From the NCBI RefSeq assembly GCF_026262505.1, contig NC_067207.1:27868082-27932081 (forward strand): DNA of 64,000 bases, written 5' to 3'. This document shows, in pieces, positions 20,785 through 28,824 of the stretch. The translations under genes were made by a program, and so were the position numbers. The notes under the pieces were generated by a model, which saw only the letters and a program-made list of their open reading frames with translations, made no database searches and was not told the DNA's origin. The DNA is from Trichomonas vaginalis G3 (lineage: Eukaryota; Parabasalia; Trichomonadida; Trichomonadidae). The stretch's first letter is position 1, and each line of letters opens with the position of its first letter.

Positions 20785-21186
20785 TTACATTCCCCAAGTT
20801 TGAGGTGGTTGCGGTTGGTTATTGTTTACCCACTGTTGTGCATGGTTATATCCTCTGTTAAAGAATCTTTCACCTTGGTCCATATAGTGCCCTGCTTGGT
20901 TATAGTAGTCATTTGCTTTGTTATAATAGTTTCCTGCTTGTCTTCCTACATTGTCCATCCATCCTTGAACTTTTCCTCTTGTTTCAGGATTTGGAATAAG
21001 ATTTGCTGCATCTCGTGCTACCTCCCAACCTTTCTGTACAGTTTGTATAATAGGTTGTGCTTTCTCTTTCAGTATACCTAATGTACTCAAAATCTTCCTT
21101 CCAATTCCAAATGCACCTCTGGCTAGTGTTCCCACTGCGGGCAAAAATCTGGATGCAACTCCTGCTAATGCGCCAAATAAACCCAT
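20785..21186 (-). CDS. MG-start amphipathic virion-type protein (133 aa)
   Basis: Begins MGLFGALAGVASRFLPAVG, a Gly/Ala-rich amphipathic stretch whose G-x-x-x-A after Met fits N-myristoylation. The second half is Tyr/Asn/Gln-rich with repeated YYNKA/YYNQA. Membrane-active, Gly-rich minor capsid proteins (adenovirus pVI type) look like this, so a membrane-penetration role is a reasonable inference. Start codon 17 bp from that of the divergent integrase gene. Element 2 copy: 45774. Confidence 0.6.
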   Translation of the reverse strand: MGLFGALAGVASRFLPAVGTLARGAFGIGRKILSTLGILKEKAQPIIQTVQKGWEVARDAANLIPNPETRGKVQGWMDNVGRQAGNYYNKANDYYNQAGHYMDQGERFFNRGYNHAQQWVNNNQPQPPQTWGM

Positions 21187-21203
21187 TTCTTATAGGGTAA
21201 AAA
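21187..21203. promoter_or_regulatory. 17-bp bidirectional start region
   Basis: All the DNA between the divergent start codons of the MG-start protein and the integrase. It must hold both leaders. Element 2 has the same arrangement with 16 bp (45758-45773). Confidence 0.7.
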
Positions 21204-22163
21204 ATGACGAATCCGAACAAGGACCCCTATGTTTCTAAAGCGACAAAGAAAGCACTCATGATAAAAATCTTTAGTTCAACACCAAATGCTTGGTTTATGG
21301 ATATCTTGGAAAACATTCCGAGAGTTAGAACAGATGGACCACCATACTGGCTAATATTTGTTGGTCAAAACACAAGATACTGTGAAGCCATACCATTGCA
21401 GTCCAAAAATATTTTAGATGTGAAAACTGCTTTGACAATATTCGTTGACAAATACCATCCAACAAAACTGACATCTGACTGTGAAAGTTCTTTCAAATCA
21501 GACGATATTAAAAACTATCTGCGTTCAAAAAATGTAAACCAATATTTCATTGTCGACCAAAACCATTCTGCTCTTGGTGTCATTGACAGTTGTATAAAAA
21601 TCTTAAGAGACTTAAATCAACCACAAGGTGGTGAGGTAGATGAAATGTCATATGACGACAAGTATAGACACTTTTCCATGGCAAAGATGAGACAAGTTTT
21701 AAATATTTACAATAACCGTAAACAAAAAGGTTTGGGAAACCACTCCCCCGAAGAAATGAAAAACAACCCTGACTTAGAGAAAGACTATATATTTAATAGT
21801 TTAGTCAAAAGAGACAAACAAGAAAGAATGCCAGGCTTCAAACTTAAGAAAGGCGACAAAGTAAAAATAGAAATACCTAAACGCGACCCATATGAAAATA
21901 CTATTGACTATGACAACAATGGGAACCCGACAGGTACTCACCTTCGTGTTCGTAAAAATAGAAGAAAGTATACAAGAGAATATTATGAAGTTTTAGGCAA
22001 ACATGGCAAAATGTACAGACTGCAAGCAGAAGATAAAACTACTATTGTCAGACCTCGTTTCAAACTTGTTAAGGTTCAAGGTGGTATACTTTCAAAGACA
22101 GTTCCTAACAAATATAAGACAACTGCTGACGAATATGCTAAAGAAGTTGAAAATGACGACTAA
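21204..22163 (+). CDS. Retroviral-type integrase (Polinton c-integrase)
   Basis: Open 319-aa frame. The rve catalytic core spans about residues 25-140, with WFMDILENIP and KLTSDCESSF as the first two acidic-residue regions and a HSALGVIDSCIKIL helix as the third. A C-terminal SH3/chromo-like segment (FKLKKGDKVKIEI... YEVLGKHGKMYRL) follows, as in Polinton integrases. It joins element ends to target DNA, making the 6-bp duplication. Convergent with the fibre gene, sharing the four bases CTAA as both stop codons. Confidence 0.9.
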   Translation: MTNPNKDPYVSKATKKALMIKIFSSTPNAWFMDILENIPRVRTDGPPYWLIFVGQNTRYCEAIPLQSKNILDVKTALTIFVDKYHPTKLTSDCESSFKSDDIKNYLRSKNVNQYFIVDQNHSALGVIDSCIKILRDLNQPQGGEVDEMSYDDKYRHFSMAKMRQVLNIYNNRKQKGLGNHSPEEMKNNPDLEKDYIFNSLVKRDKQERMPGFKLKKGDKVKIEIPKRDPYENTIDYDNNGNPTGTHLRVRKNRRKYTREYYEVLGKHGKMYRLQAEDKTTIVRPRFKLVKVQGGILSKTVPNKYKTTADEYAKEVENDD

Positions 22164-23434
22164 GCATTTCTATACCATGCGTAAACTGTCATGTAAGGTG
22201 GCATGTAGTCTTTACTCTGTCCCGTTGTTTGCGTATAGCCTGAAACGCGATGTGTATGGTTTCCATCTCCCTGAGTGTCACTCCAGTAACAATTTATAGC
22301 AAACTGAACGTCGTCTTTAACATCATATCCTTTACCTTTTTTCAAGGCGTGCCAATCCCAAAATTTATGCTTATGCCAACCTGCTTGAGATGTACTTAAA
22401 TCTATGTAGTGACTGTGTGCAGGTAAATTTTCACCTGAAATCGTTTTACTTCCACCTGTTTCCTTTGAAGAGTTTGCACAATACAAAAACCTGTCGACTA
22501 TTTGAGTCCAAGTTCCGAGACCAAGTACTACTTCTGGTCTGGTAGAGTTCATTGACGTATAAATAGAACCTATAGGATATAGTGTTTGAAGTATTTCTGT
22601 CTTTAACGTTTGAAGCTCTGTTTTGTCAGCTTTTTTATCTAACTCATCGTTAACATATGTTTTGTCAGCTTTGTTGTCATATAAATCTTGAGCAGTGAAT
22701 TTAACTTTGTTTTCATCCTCCATGACAAAAACATTTCTACATTTAATGTCTTTCATCGTTGTTATGTCATCCTCCGATGTTAAACCTTGTGGAAAGTTAG
22801 GAGGTTTCCAATTTAATACATCCCCACCAGTTTCTTCAACCGTTCCTTCAATATTTTCTATACCAACAGTTGCGAAGAAATCGTGTGTATGTCCAACGTC
22901 ACTTTTCCTGTTTAAGGTTTCTTGTAAGTTTGTAATATTTGCAATGGTATGTGTATGAGTCTTTTTAGAATATTCTTTGTCAGCTCTTGTCACTTCACTT
23001 GACATTTTATTGTCAACATATGTTTTATCCGCTTTGTCATCTAACATTTCTTGAAGTTCATCTACGTCATAGATGTTATGTGTATGATGTTTTTGTGGGT
23101 ATGTTCTATCTGTCCATGCGAGAATATAGTCTCTTGTTGCATCTACATACTCTTTGTCAGCTTTGTTGTCAATATCTGCCTTCAAAAGAAGTTCATCTAT
23201 AGGTTTCTCGTTTAAAGTTCTTTTTGTTGGATTTATACAAACAGTATGGTTCTTACTGTCTTGAAACAGAAACTCGTCTGTCAATGGGTTTATCGTCAGT
23301 TTTAAGTTTCCTTCTTTCAATGACTCAGATATCTTAGAATAGTTTGAAAAGTTTGTTGTGTTCTTATTTAGAGCTTGTACAATGAGTTGTCGGTTGTGTT
23401 GTATTTCTCTCATAGACGCTGTTTCATTTGACAT
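22160..23434 (-). CDS. Phage-type tail-fibre/receptor-binding protein (424 aa)
   Basis: Residues 60-300 hold repeated ADKxYVD heptad-like units and HTHTIANITNLQETL segments typical of trimeric phage fibres. The C-terminus (TLYPIGSIYTSMNST... LGTWTQIVDRFLYC ... NLPAHSHYIDL ... GDGNHTHRVSGYTQ ... YMPPYMTVYAWYRN) matches the pattern of the phage baseplate/fibre tip domain (Gp10 C-terminal/tail-collar type). Likely a virion spike binding the cell surface. Element 2 copy, 441 aa, differs mostly in the repeat region. Confidence 0.8.
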   Translation of the reverse strand: MSNETASMREIQHNRQLIVQALNKNTTNFSNYSKISESLKEGNLKLTINPLTDEFLFQDSKNHTVCINPTKRTLNEKPIDELLLKADIDNKADKEYVDATRDYILAWTDRTYPQKHHTHNIYDVDELQEMLDDKADKTYVDNKMSSEVTRADKEYSKKTHTHTIANITNLQETLNRKSDVGHTHDFFATVGIENIEGTVEETGGDVLNWKPPNFPQGLTSEDDITTMKDIKCRNVFVMEDENKVKFTAQDLYDNKADKTYVNDELDKKADKTELQTLKTEILQTLYPIGSIYTSMNSTRPEVVLGLGTWTQIVDRFLYCANSSKETGGSKTISGENLPAHSHYIDLSTSQAGWHKHKFWDWHALKKGKGYDVKDDVQFAINCYWSDTQGDGNHTHRVSGYTQTTGQSKDYMPPYMTVYAWYRNA

Positions 23435-23452
23435 TTTTATTCTAGATAAAAT
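23435..23452. promoter_or_regulatory. 18-bp bidirectional start region with palindrome
   Basis: TTTTATTCTAGATAAAAT between the divergent ATGs of the fibre and 282-aa genes. TTTAT-x-CTAG-x-ATAAA is nearly self-complementary, so each strand presents the TTTTA-type start motif. Element 2: 43458-43475. Confidence 0.7.
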
Positions 23453-24301
23453 ATGCTTTCAATAGAAAAAGAAAATTCAAGAGTTGCTACAACTAAACCA
23501 TTAGATGAACTTTTTACGAATGTCGGTCAAAAGTTTGAGACAGAGACCGTAAAGCATGAAGGCTATCGTTTTGACTACCCACTAAGATGGTTAAGAGACC
23601 CATCCGTCACAAAAGCTATTGGCTTTCGTAGAATGAAGTTTGTGTCTGTAGAAGATAAAAGTTTTCCATTTATTGTAAGGTTTCATATAGATTATATATC
23701 TGAAGGGAAACGAAAAATGTGGGAAGAAATTGAGCTAATACAAGTTGACCTTTCATCTTCTCTACAGACTGCGTTAAAAAATATAGAAGATAAAATAAAT
23801 TCATGTTATGCAAAATATGCTGATGAATATGCAAATACCGAGAGCACACTTTATGTGAGAATTGTATATGACAAACAAAATTCACAAGTGTCATTTCAAA
23901 TCTACGAAGACAATCCAAAGAAAGACGAACAAATATATACAGAATTCACTGCAATGTCATGGTATTATTTGCAAAGAATGTTAAATCAGAAAGTCGAACT
24001 TCCTTTAGCAAATATTTACAGTCGATATGCAAGAGATGAACCATATTTATTTAAAGATGTTTTCGACCCAGCTGCTATTATTGTTCATGCTTCATTTTCT
24101 GGCGCCCAAAACTCTTTCTTATGCTTGGCAAATGACTTTTACGAAAAACCTACAAAGTTATATGAACCACCAAGTGGAAGTATTTCAGACTTTCAAGTAT
24201 GGTTTACTACAGATGGAAGAAAGAGAATAATTCCATTATACCACGCGTTTTACTTAGAACTTAGTTTCATATACAACTACTATCGAACGGTAAAAATATA
24301 A
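23453..24301 (+). CDS. Maverick structural-type protein, 282-aa family
   Basis: Open frame MLSIEKENSRVATTKPLDELFTN. Mixed, Tyr/Phe-rich and mostly beta. Conserved segments: YRFDYPLRWL...KAIGFRR, VFDPAAIIVHASFSGAQNSFLC, and YEPPSGSISDFQVWFTT near the end. A paralog in element 2 (49207-50067) shares all three. Not recognised; abundance of beta strands and pairing with the fibre gene suggest a virion component. Confidence 0.65.
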   Translation: MLSIEKENSRVATTKPLDELFTNVGQKFETETVKHEGYRFDYPLRWLRDPSVTKAIGFRRMKFVSVEDKSFPFIVRFHIDYISEGKRKMWEEIELIQVDLSSSLQTALKNIEDKINSCYAKYADEYANTESTLYVRIVYDKQNSQVSFQIYEDNPKKDEQIYTEFTAMSWYYLQRMLNQKVELPLANIYSRYARDEPYLFKDVFDPAAIIVHASFSGAQNSFLCLANDFYEKPTKLYEPPSGSISDFQVWFTTDGRKRIIPLYHAFYLELSFIYNYYRTVKI

Positions 24302-24303
24302 TT

Positions 24304-24546
24304 TTAATACGGTTGAGGTGTTGGATTTGGTTGCCAACTTGACTGTGGTGCAGGTTCAGGCTGTTGTATAACAGGAGCTTGTTCTTCTGGTTCAGGGTCT
24401 TTAGGTATAATACCAACGAACTGACCTACTCTTTTACCAATATTTTTGACACCGTTCCAAATTCCTCTTCCGACAGATTTTATTCCATTCCATATACCTC
24501 TTCCAACATTTCTGAAGAAGTTTCCTATCTTACTGAAGAAACCCAT
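24304..24546 (-). CDS. MG-start amphipathic small protein (80 aa)
   Basis: MGFFSKIGNFFRNVGRGIWN followed by a near repeat of VGRGIWNG-x-K: a cationic amphipathic helix with Trp/Phe on one face, then a Pro/Gln/Glu tail. Such sequence is membrane-active, like adenovirus pVI or lytic peptides. Likely a minor virion protein (inference). Element 2 copy at 42371. Confidence 0.6.
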   Translation of the reverse strand: MGFFSKIGNFFRNVGRGIWNGIKSVGRGIWNGVKNIGKRVGQFVGIIPKDPEPEEQAPVIQQPEPAPQSSWQPNPTPQPY

Positions 24547-24564
24547 TTTACTATATGTAAAAAT

Positions 24565-24927
24565 CTAATGTCCGCCTAGTCTCTTACGTTTCCTGTTGAG
24601 TTCCATAGCATTCTTTAACTGGAGCTCATACATTCTGTTTCTCCTCTGGTAGAAAACATACTCTGGGTCAACTCCTGTGTTCGCGTCATCTGCATAGAGT
24701 TGTTTATATCCCACTTCAGGGTTTGTATAAAACTCTTTCCATCTCATATTTGCATACCATGGTGGCAAACCTAACGCAGCGTCATTTGACATGGCAGTTT
24801 GCATTTGTACATCTGTTGGCACTTGACCATAGTTTGCCATTGCAGTTTGTATTCTAACTTCATTTGGAATATTCTCTGGGTTTGGTTGTCCAGGTTGCTG
24901 TGCATTCGCTAAGTTCTGTGCGTCCAT
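24565..24927 (-). CDS. Maverick protein, 120 aa, identical in both elements
   Basis: Starts MDAQNLANAQQPGQP after TTTTTATCTAATATTAA. Two copies of a VxIQTAM / VQMQTAM motif, then a Trp/Tyr-rich middle and a basic end RKRKRLGGH. By eye all 120 residues match 41991-42353, the most constrained gene in the comparison. The basic tail could bind DNA or be a nuclear signal. Function unknown. Confidence 0.65.
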   Translation of the reverse strand: MDAQNLANAQQPGQPNPENIPNEVRIQTAMANYGQVPTDVQMQTAMSNDAALGLPPWYANMRWKEFYTNPEVGYKQLYADDANTGVDPEYVFYQRRNRMYELQLKNAMELNRKRKRLGGH

Positions 24928-24950
24928 TTAATATTAGATAAAAATATCTC

Positions 24951-25082
24951 TTACGAGTACATATGCTGAACATTTGCAGGCATCGGTTCATCTTCATATT
25001 CTCTGTACTTTTCTGCCACGTCAAATAAGTAAATGACACAATGGAAAAAACCTAAAACAAGTAGTCCTATTTCAAACCACAT
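24951..25082 (-). CDS. Single-pass membrane microprotein (43 aa)
   Basis: MWFEIGLLVLGFFHCVIYLF is one hydrophobic transmembrane helix, followed by a charged tail with EKYREYEDEP. The start codon lies inside the 3' end of the methyltransferase gene in another frame. Both elements keep the frame and nearly the same sequence (41836-41967), which supports real coding despite the size. Confidence 0.6.
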   Translation of the reverse strand: MWFEIGLLVLGFFHCVIYLFDVAEKYREYEDEPMPANVQHMYS

Positions 25083-25885
25083 TTACTTACCAATAAAATT
25101 TCTTTATTGTGACACTTTCTCCAGTTTATAGGACCTCTCTCATATTCTATCTTGTCATATATAAACTCATAGTCATGTATGTCCTCTAACCATCTCATAA
25201 CGGTTTCCAAACCACTTTTATCGGATGTAAAGTAAAAGCATGGATGGTTATGTAAAACGTCTAAAGTTTCTAAAGAGTCTCTCAAAGTCCAGTCTACTTG
25301 GTATTGAAAATCCCATGTGTTATAGAACGGCGGGTCCACTATAAAGAAAACATTTTCCTTGTCTTTATATTTTTCATACAAATCTGTCCAATGACATCTC
25401 ACAAACTCTATACCCTCAATATATTTTTCTATGTCCTCTTTGAAAACATTTGTATAGTTAAGATATAAAACTTTTGACATAAGTGTTTCAATGTCATGAA
25501 CTCTTATAGCACCACTATATAATAGTCTAGCAGATATACTATCCCAGTCTATATATTCTGCTTTTTTCAAAACCTCTCTGACAATATCTTTCTTATCTAA
25601 TGGTATACGTTCCATCTTACCTATAGGTATCTTTTCTTTCAACTCACTCAATATTTTGTTTGTGTCTGGTATATGTTTGAGACGGTCCATATAGTTGTCG
25701 AAGTCATTGCATATAATCTTTGAGTCAGGAAATACAGTATGGCACAGATGGGATATATAGAAACTTCCACCGAACAAATCTACAAATGTTAGACCATTCG
25801 GTAGTTTCTTAAGTTCTCTCAATAGAATATCTTTACATCTACTCTTATTTCCAAAGAAGGGTAACGGTGGTTTTGTAAAATTCAT
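25067..25885 (-). CDS. D12-class DNA adenine-N6 methyltransferase
   Basis: 272 aa from ATG 25885. FFGNKSRCKDILLREL begins the D12 fold; VDLFGGSFYISH is the AdoMet-binding motif I region; NDFDNYM follows; DPPFYNTWDF is the catalytic DPPY-type motif near residue 182. Family members put a methyl group on adenine N6 in DNA (Dam, M.EcoRV type). Trichomonad DNA is reported to carry N6-methyladenine, so the enzyme may mark element or host DNA. An upstream in-frame extension exists, but MNFTKPPLPFFGN matches the element 2 start. Confidence 0.88.
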   Translation of the reverse strand: MNFTKPPLPFFGNKSRCKDILLRELKKLPNGLTFVDLFGGSFYISHLCHTVFPDSKIICNDFDNYMDRLKHIPDTNKILSELKEKIPIGKMERIPLDKKDIVREVLKKAEYIDWDSISARLLYSGAIRVHDIETLMSKVLYLNYTNVFKEDIEKYIEGIEFVRCHWTDLYEKYKDKENVFFIVDPPFYNTWDFQYQVDWTLRDSLETLDVLHNHPCFYFTSDKSGLETVMRWLEDIHDYEFIYDKIEYERGPINWRKCHNKEILLVSKCGLK

Positions 25886-26171
25886 TTTATATACAATAAA
25901 AATGTTTTTTTCCTGAAAAGTGACAGAAAAGTGACAAAACATTTACGAAGAAATCTTGACAAATTCAAGAGGGTAGAAAAGAGGTTAGAAAAGAGGTTAT
26001 ATCTAACCTTCTACCCTAAAATATATTTTTATTGAATTCTGAGTAAAATTCTGAGTAAAATGACAGATGTTTATATGACCCTTACTTGTCCGGTTTATAG
26101 GACCTCTCTCATATTCTATCTTGTCGTAAATAAAACTCACAGTCATGTATGTCCTCAAAACTTCATTTCTC
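25886..26171. repeat. Terminal gap: repeat unit plus duplicated methyltransferase fragment
   Basis: 25960-26045 holds one GGGTAGA/TAACC unit. 26085-26160 repeats, with small changes, about 70 bp of the methyltransferase 3' coding region (around 25113-25187, starting GTTTATAGGACCTCTCTC). It is an extra partial copy between the gene and the terminal repeat. Nothing else seen. Confidence 0.8.
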
Positions 26172-26220
26172 CTAAACATCTTCAGGGCTAGAAGGGGCGC
26201 AGCCCCTGGAAGCCCCACTA

Positions 26221-26250
<30 letters not shown>
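26172..26250 (-). repeat. Right terminal inverted repeat of element 1
   Basis: 51-bp core (26172-26222) inverted relative to 1197-1247, then 28 T residues. Its internal hairpin is AGGGGC at 26193-26198, loop GCA, GCCCCT at 26202-26207: a different stem sequence from the left end, still fully paired. Confidence 0.9.
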
Positions 26251-26253
<3 letters not shown>

Positions 26254-26256
26254 TTA
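26251..26256. repeat. Target site duplication of element 1 (right copy)
   Basis: TATTTA directly after the poly-T end, matching 1157-1162. Confidence 0.85.
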
Positions 26257-26852
26257 ATTCTTATTATACAAAACAATGACAAAATAGATTTTTTTAAAAA
26301 AAAGTTCGCAAAATAGAGAATTTGTCAAGATAATTTGTGATCCATCTTCAATTACCTAGCAATTTAGTCAAAGCCTTACTGATTTACATAAGGATGTCAG
26401 CAAACCAAACTTCAAAGGAAAGCATGATGCGCATTCGATAGAGACATTTATAAAGAATTTGGAAAATTCTTTTAATTACTTCTTCCATTTTAGCGATTTC
26501 TATTAGATCAGTTTGGTGAAAAGTTACCAGCATATTTTTAAAGACAATTTCCCCTTTTTTTCCAAACTATTTATGAAATAGTACTATAATCTATAATATT
26601 ACTTCGTTCAACTTAGACATTATCACATATTAGTTTACATACATCAAAAGATTCATTATTCCGTTGCATCTTTTACAAATATCATTGGAATTAGGAAATC
26701 AGTAAATGATTGTATATTTCATCATGCAAAACATGCATGTATTATATGTACTGTCAATGGACACCTTATATGTAACATTTATAATCTCGCTGATGCCCTC
26801 GTTATTAGTAAAACATAAATACCGTACGTTTAGCTTTTTTAATGAAGTTTAT
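26257..26852. other. Intergenic host DNA
   Basis: AT-rich, no convincing gene, RNA or repeat seen apart from a 16-bp direct duplication (TTTTAATGAAGTTTAT near 26837 and again near 26872) that straddles the next gene's start. Confidence 0.6.
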
Positions 26853-26857
26853 TCATT
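26853..26857 (+). promoter_or_regulatory. Initiator TCATT before the TPX2-N-like gene
   Basis: TCATT fits the trichomonad initiator TCA(+1)YW and lies seven bases before the ATG at 26864, the spacing usual for the short leaders of this lineage. Confidence 0.6.
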
Positions 26858-26863
26858 TCCTAA

Positions 26864-27280
26864 ATGAGCAATTTTAATGAAGTTTATATAGATTTTGATT
26901 GGGAATTCGATGCACCTCACTGGTGTGATCTATCAAATGAGGATTGTTCTGTAAATGACAATTGGTTTGAAGAGATTGAACAAAAGAACCTCAATGAAAC
27001 AAAAAATTCAAATAATATCGATATAAAAACAGAAAATATAGATGAAAACTCTACAATTACGAAATCTACAGAAACTGATTTAAAGAAGACTCCAAAGTTC
27101 AACAAATTCCAATCCAAAATCCCTGTATTTTCCAAGAAATTAGCTAGATCAAACTCTTCTCATATTCCAAAATCAACTACAAATCTTCTTAGCCATATGG
27201 AAGATGATAGTTCAAATAGATTTAAATTAAAATCAAATATCCCTGTTTTACGTAATTCTCAGTCCAGATTTGTTCTTTAA
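26864..27280 (+). CDS. TPX2 N-terminus-like spindle protein candidate (138 aa)
   Basis: Residues 9-35 (DFDWEFDAPHW ... NDNWFEEIEQ) parallel the Aurora-A-binding segment of TPX2 (YSYDAP ... DSWFEE). The rest is Asn/Ser/Lys-rich and disordered, with two near-identical basic motifs, FQSKIPVFSKK (about 84-94) and LKSNIPVLRNS (about 124-134). The whole protein is far shorter than TPX2, so it may be a minimal Aurora activator or microtubule-linked adaptor. The similarity is by eye. Confidence 0.5.
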   Translation: MSNFNEVYIDFDWEFDAPHWCDLSNEDCSVNDNWFEEIEQKNLNETKNSNNIDIKTENIDENSTITKSTETDLKKTPKFNKFQSKIPVFSKKLARSNSSHIPKSTTNLLSHMEDDSSNRFKLKSNIPVLRNSQSRFVL

Positions 27281-27802
27281 ATTGGTTATACACACATAGT
27301 AAATCATGGTAATAGTTATATTATGTATCAATTCAATTTATTAAGATTAAATGTTTGTGATTTTATCCGATTTAAATTAAATTTAGCTTATTTAATCGCA
27401 TATATCATTTGGAAAATATCTCCATGCCACATTTAAAGCATTTAGATTGAATTTTGCGTCAAAAGAATTGTTGTTCAAATACCGTTTCCCAAAGTTCTGG
27501 AGTTAGTTCAAATGACGCGGCACTACTCTATTATCGATACATATACTTACCATTTCAGGTTGCTCATAGGTTGACCATATAAATTGGGCATCGTCGGGAC
27601 TCTTAAATTAGGGAACAGATCGAGAAATTTTTGTGAAGATTCTTCACAATATAATTTCAAAGCAAAAATGATTTTGGAATATGAATTCTTTTTTCCATTG
27701 GAATTTTTTTGGAATATCTTGGAATTTTTTTTCTTTGAAAATTATTTCTTTGGATTTTTTTCCCTTTGAAAAATTGAAAATTCTTAAAAACCGAGTACAA
27801 AA
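27281..27802. other. Intergenic host DNA
   Basis: AT-rich, with runs of GGAATTTTTTT-like sequence near 27680-27770. Short open frames here are not convincing. TCATT at 27803-27807 is the likely initiator of the next gene. Confidence 0.6.
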
Positions 27803-27818
27803 TCATTAATTTTGTTGA

Positions 27819-28373
27819 ATGCCGCGTTCACTTACCGCTCAAGTTGTTCCAACAAGTGAGGCTAATACTGCAGCCTTGAGAAATATTCCAAAACTGAATT
27901 CCAAATTTTTGCAAATCAATAACTTGTTAGAAAAAGCTGCAAACGAAGGTGATGAATTCACAATTAAAGTTGCCGTCGATGAAATGTTTGTTGATGTTCG
28001 AGATACACTTTTTGGAATTGATGCACTTTTGAATTCAGTCTTTAAACAAAATAATAATTTGAGGGATTTGCTTATCAAATTTGGCGCAAATCCTAAATCT
28101 CGATCAAAAGATTTGAACTCAATGTTACATTTATATGCACTAAAGGGGTCCATTCAAGATGTAGAATTAGCTCTACAATATATTGATATCAATTCTCAGG
28201 ATATTATTGGAAATACTGCACTCCATTATGCCCGACGAAATCAAAACAATCAAGTTTATGATTTCCTAATTGCCCAACCAGGTGCTGATCTAACAGTTAG
28301 AAATGCCATTGGTAAAACACCAGAAGAAATGGTTGCTCTAAGAAATGATTTGCAATTTATGGGCAAATTTTAA
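27819..28373 (+). CDS. Small ankyrin-repeat protein (184 aa)
   Basis: Residues 1-80 are helical. Residues 83-184 hold about three ankyrin repeats: LLIKFGANPKSRSKDLNSMLHLYALKG, then DINSQDIIGNTALHYARRNQN, then ADLTVRNAIGKTPEEMVAL. The G-x-TALHYA and GKTPEEMA-type turns are diagnostic. Likely a cytoplasmic protein-binding module. The ATG follows TCATTAATTTTGTTGA. Confidence 0.8.
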   Translation: MPRSLTAQVVPTSEANTAALRNIPKLNSKFLQINNLLEKAANEGDEFTIKVAVDEMFVDVRDTLFGIDALLNSVFKQNNNLRDLLIKFGANPKSRSKDLNSMLHLYALKGSIQDVELALQYIDINSQDIIGNTALHYARRNQNNQVYDFLIAQPGADLTVRNAIGKTPEEMVALRNDLQFMGKF

Positions 28374-28615
28374 GATGATTTAAACACCTGATTTTGAAAA
28401 AAATCTTTATTCTTTTTAGCTCCTAAAAAACATTATTATATAATAGATGAAGTTTTTGCTTCCTTACTTTGCTCAATTTTTGCTGAGAATGTGTGTAATC
28501 GCGATAGAGGATTAGATGTTTTGTTAAAATATGATTTTACTGAGTTAGTACGATTTTCTTGATTTCTGATTGAATATTTATAATTAGGAGTAGATTTCGA
28601 AATTACGAATGAATA
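28374..28615. other. Intergenic host DNA
   Basis: AT-rich, nothing recognised. Ends at the TA target site of the mariner element. Confidence 0.5.
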
Positions 28616-28617
28616 TA

Positions 28618-28645
28618 TAGGGTGTTCAAAGGTGCGTTTAGCACA
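28618..28645 (+). repeat. Left 28-bp terminal inverted repeat of mariner
   Basis: Pairs with 29894-29921 at 26 of 28 positions. Confidence 0.92.
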
Positions 28646-28824
28646 GCGCTCTATATGAGACTATTAAAGGAGATATATGCTGATTATAAATATATAATAA
28701 AAAATATGAATATATGTATATGATGAGTATGTTGTATTTTGGCGCCATGCCGGGATATAAAATGAATTTTGAGGCAAGAGGCGGTTTCGCGGGAAATTTT
28801 GGCGGGATTTTTTTCATTTTTTTA

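Larger units (their letters stand above)
1163..26250 (+). mobile_element. Maverick/Polinton element 1 (complete from end to end, coding parts partly broken)
   Basis: A 25.1-kb element bounded by inverted ends and a 6-bp target duplication. It carries the Polinton set: retroviral-type integrase, B-family DNA polymerase, A32-like packaging ATPase and capsid-like proteins, plus an SF3 helicase, a phage-type fibre and a D12 adenine methyltransferase. The structural block, capsid, helicase and polymerase regions are broken (roughly fifteen to twenty breaks in all), while integrase, fibre, ATPase and methyltransferase regions are open. Strong similarity to element 2, which is in opposite orientation, points to a recent insertion. 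Treated as a fossil. Confidence 0.93.

Noticed and set aside
27584-27769. 61-residue frame rich in Phe
   Set aside because: Low-complexity AT-rich sequence without initiator context or recognisable domain.
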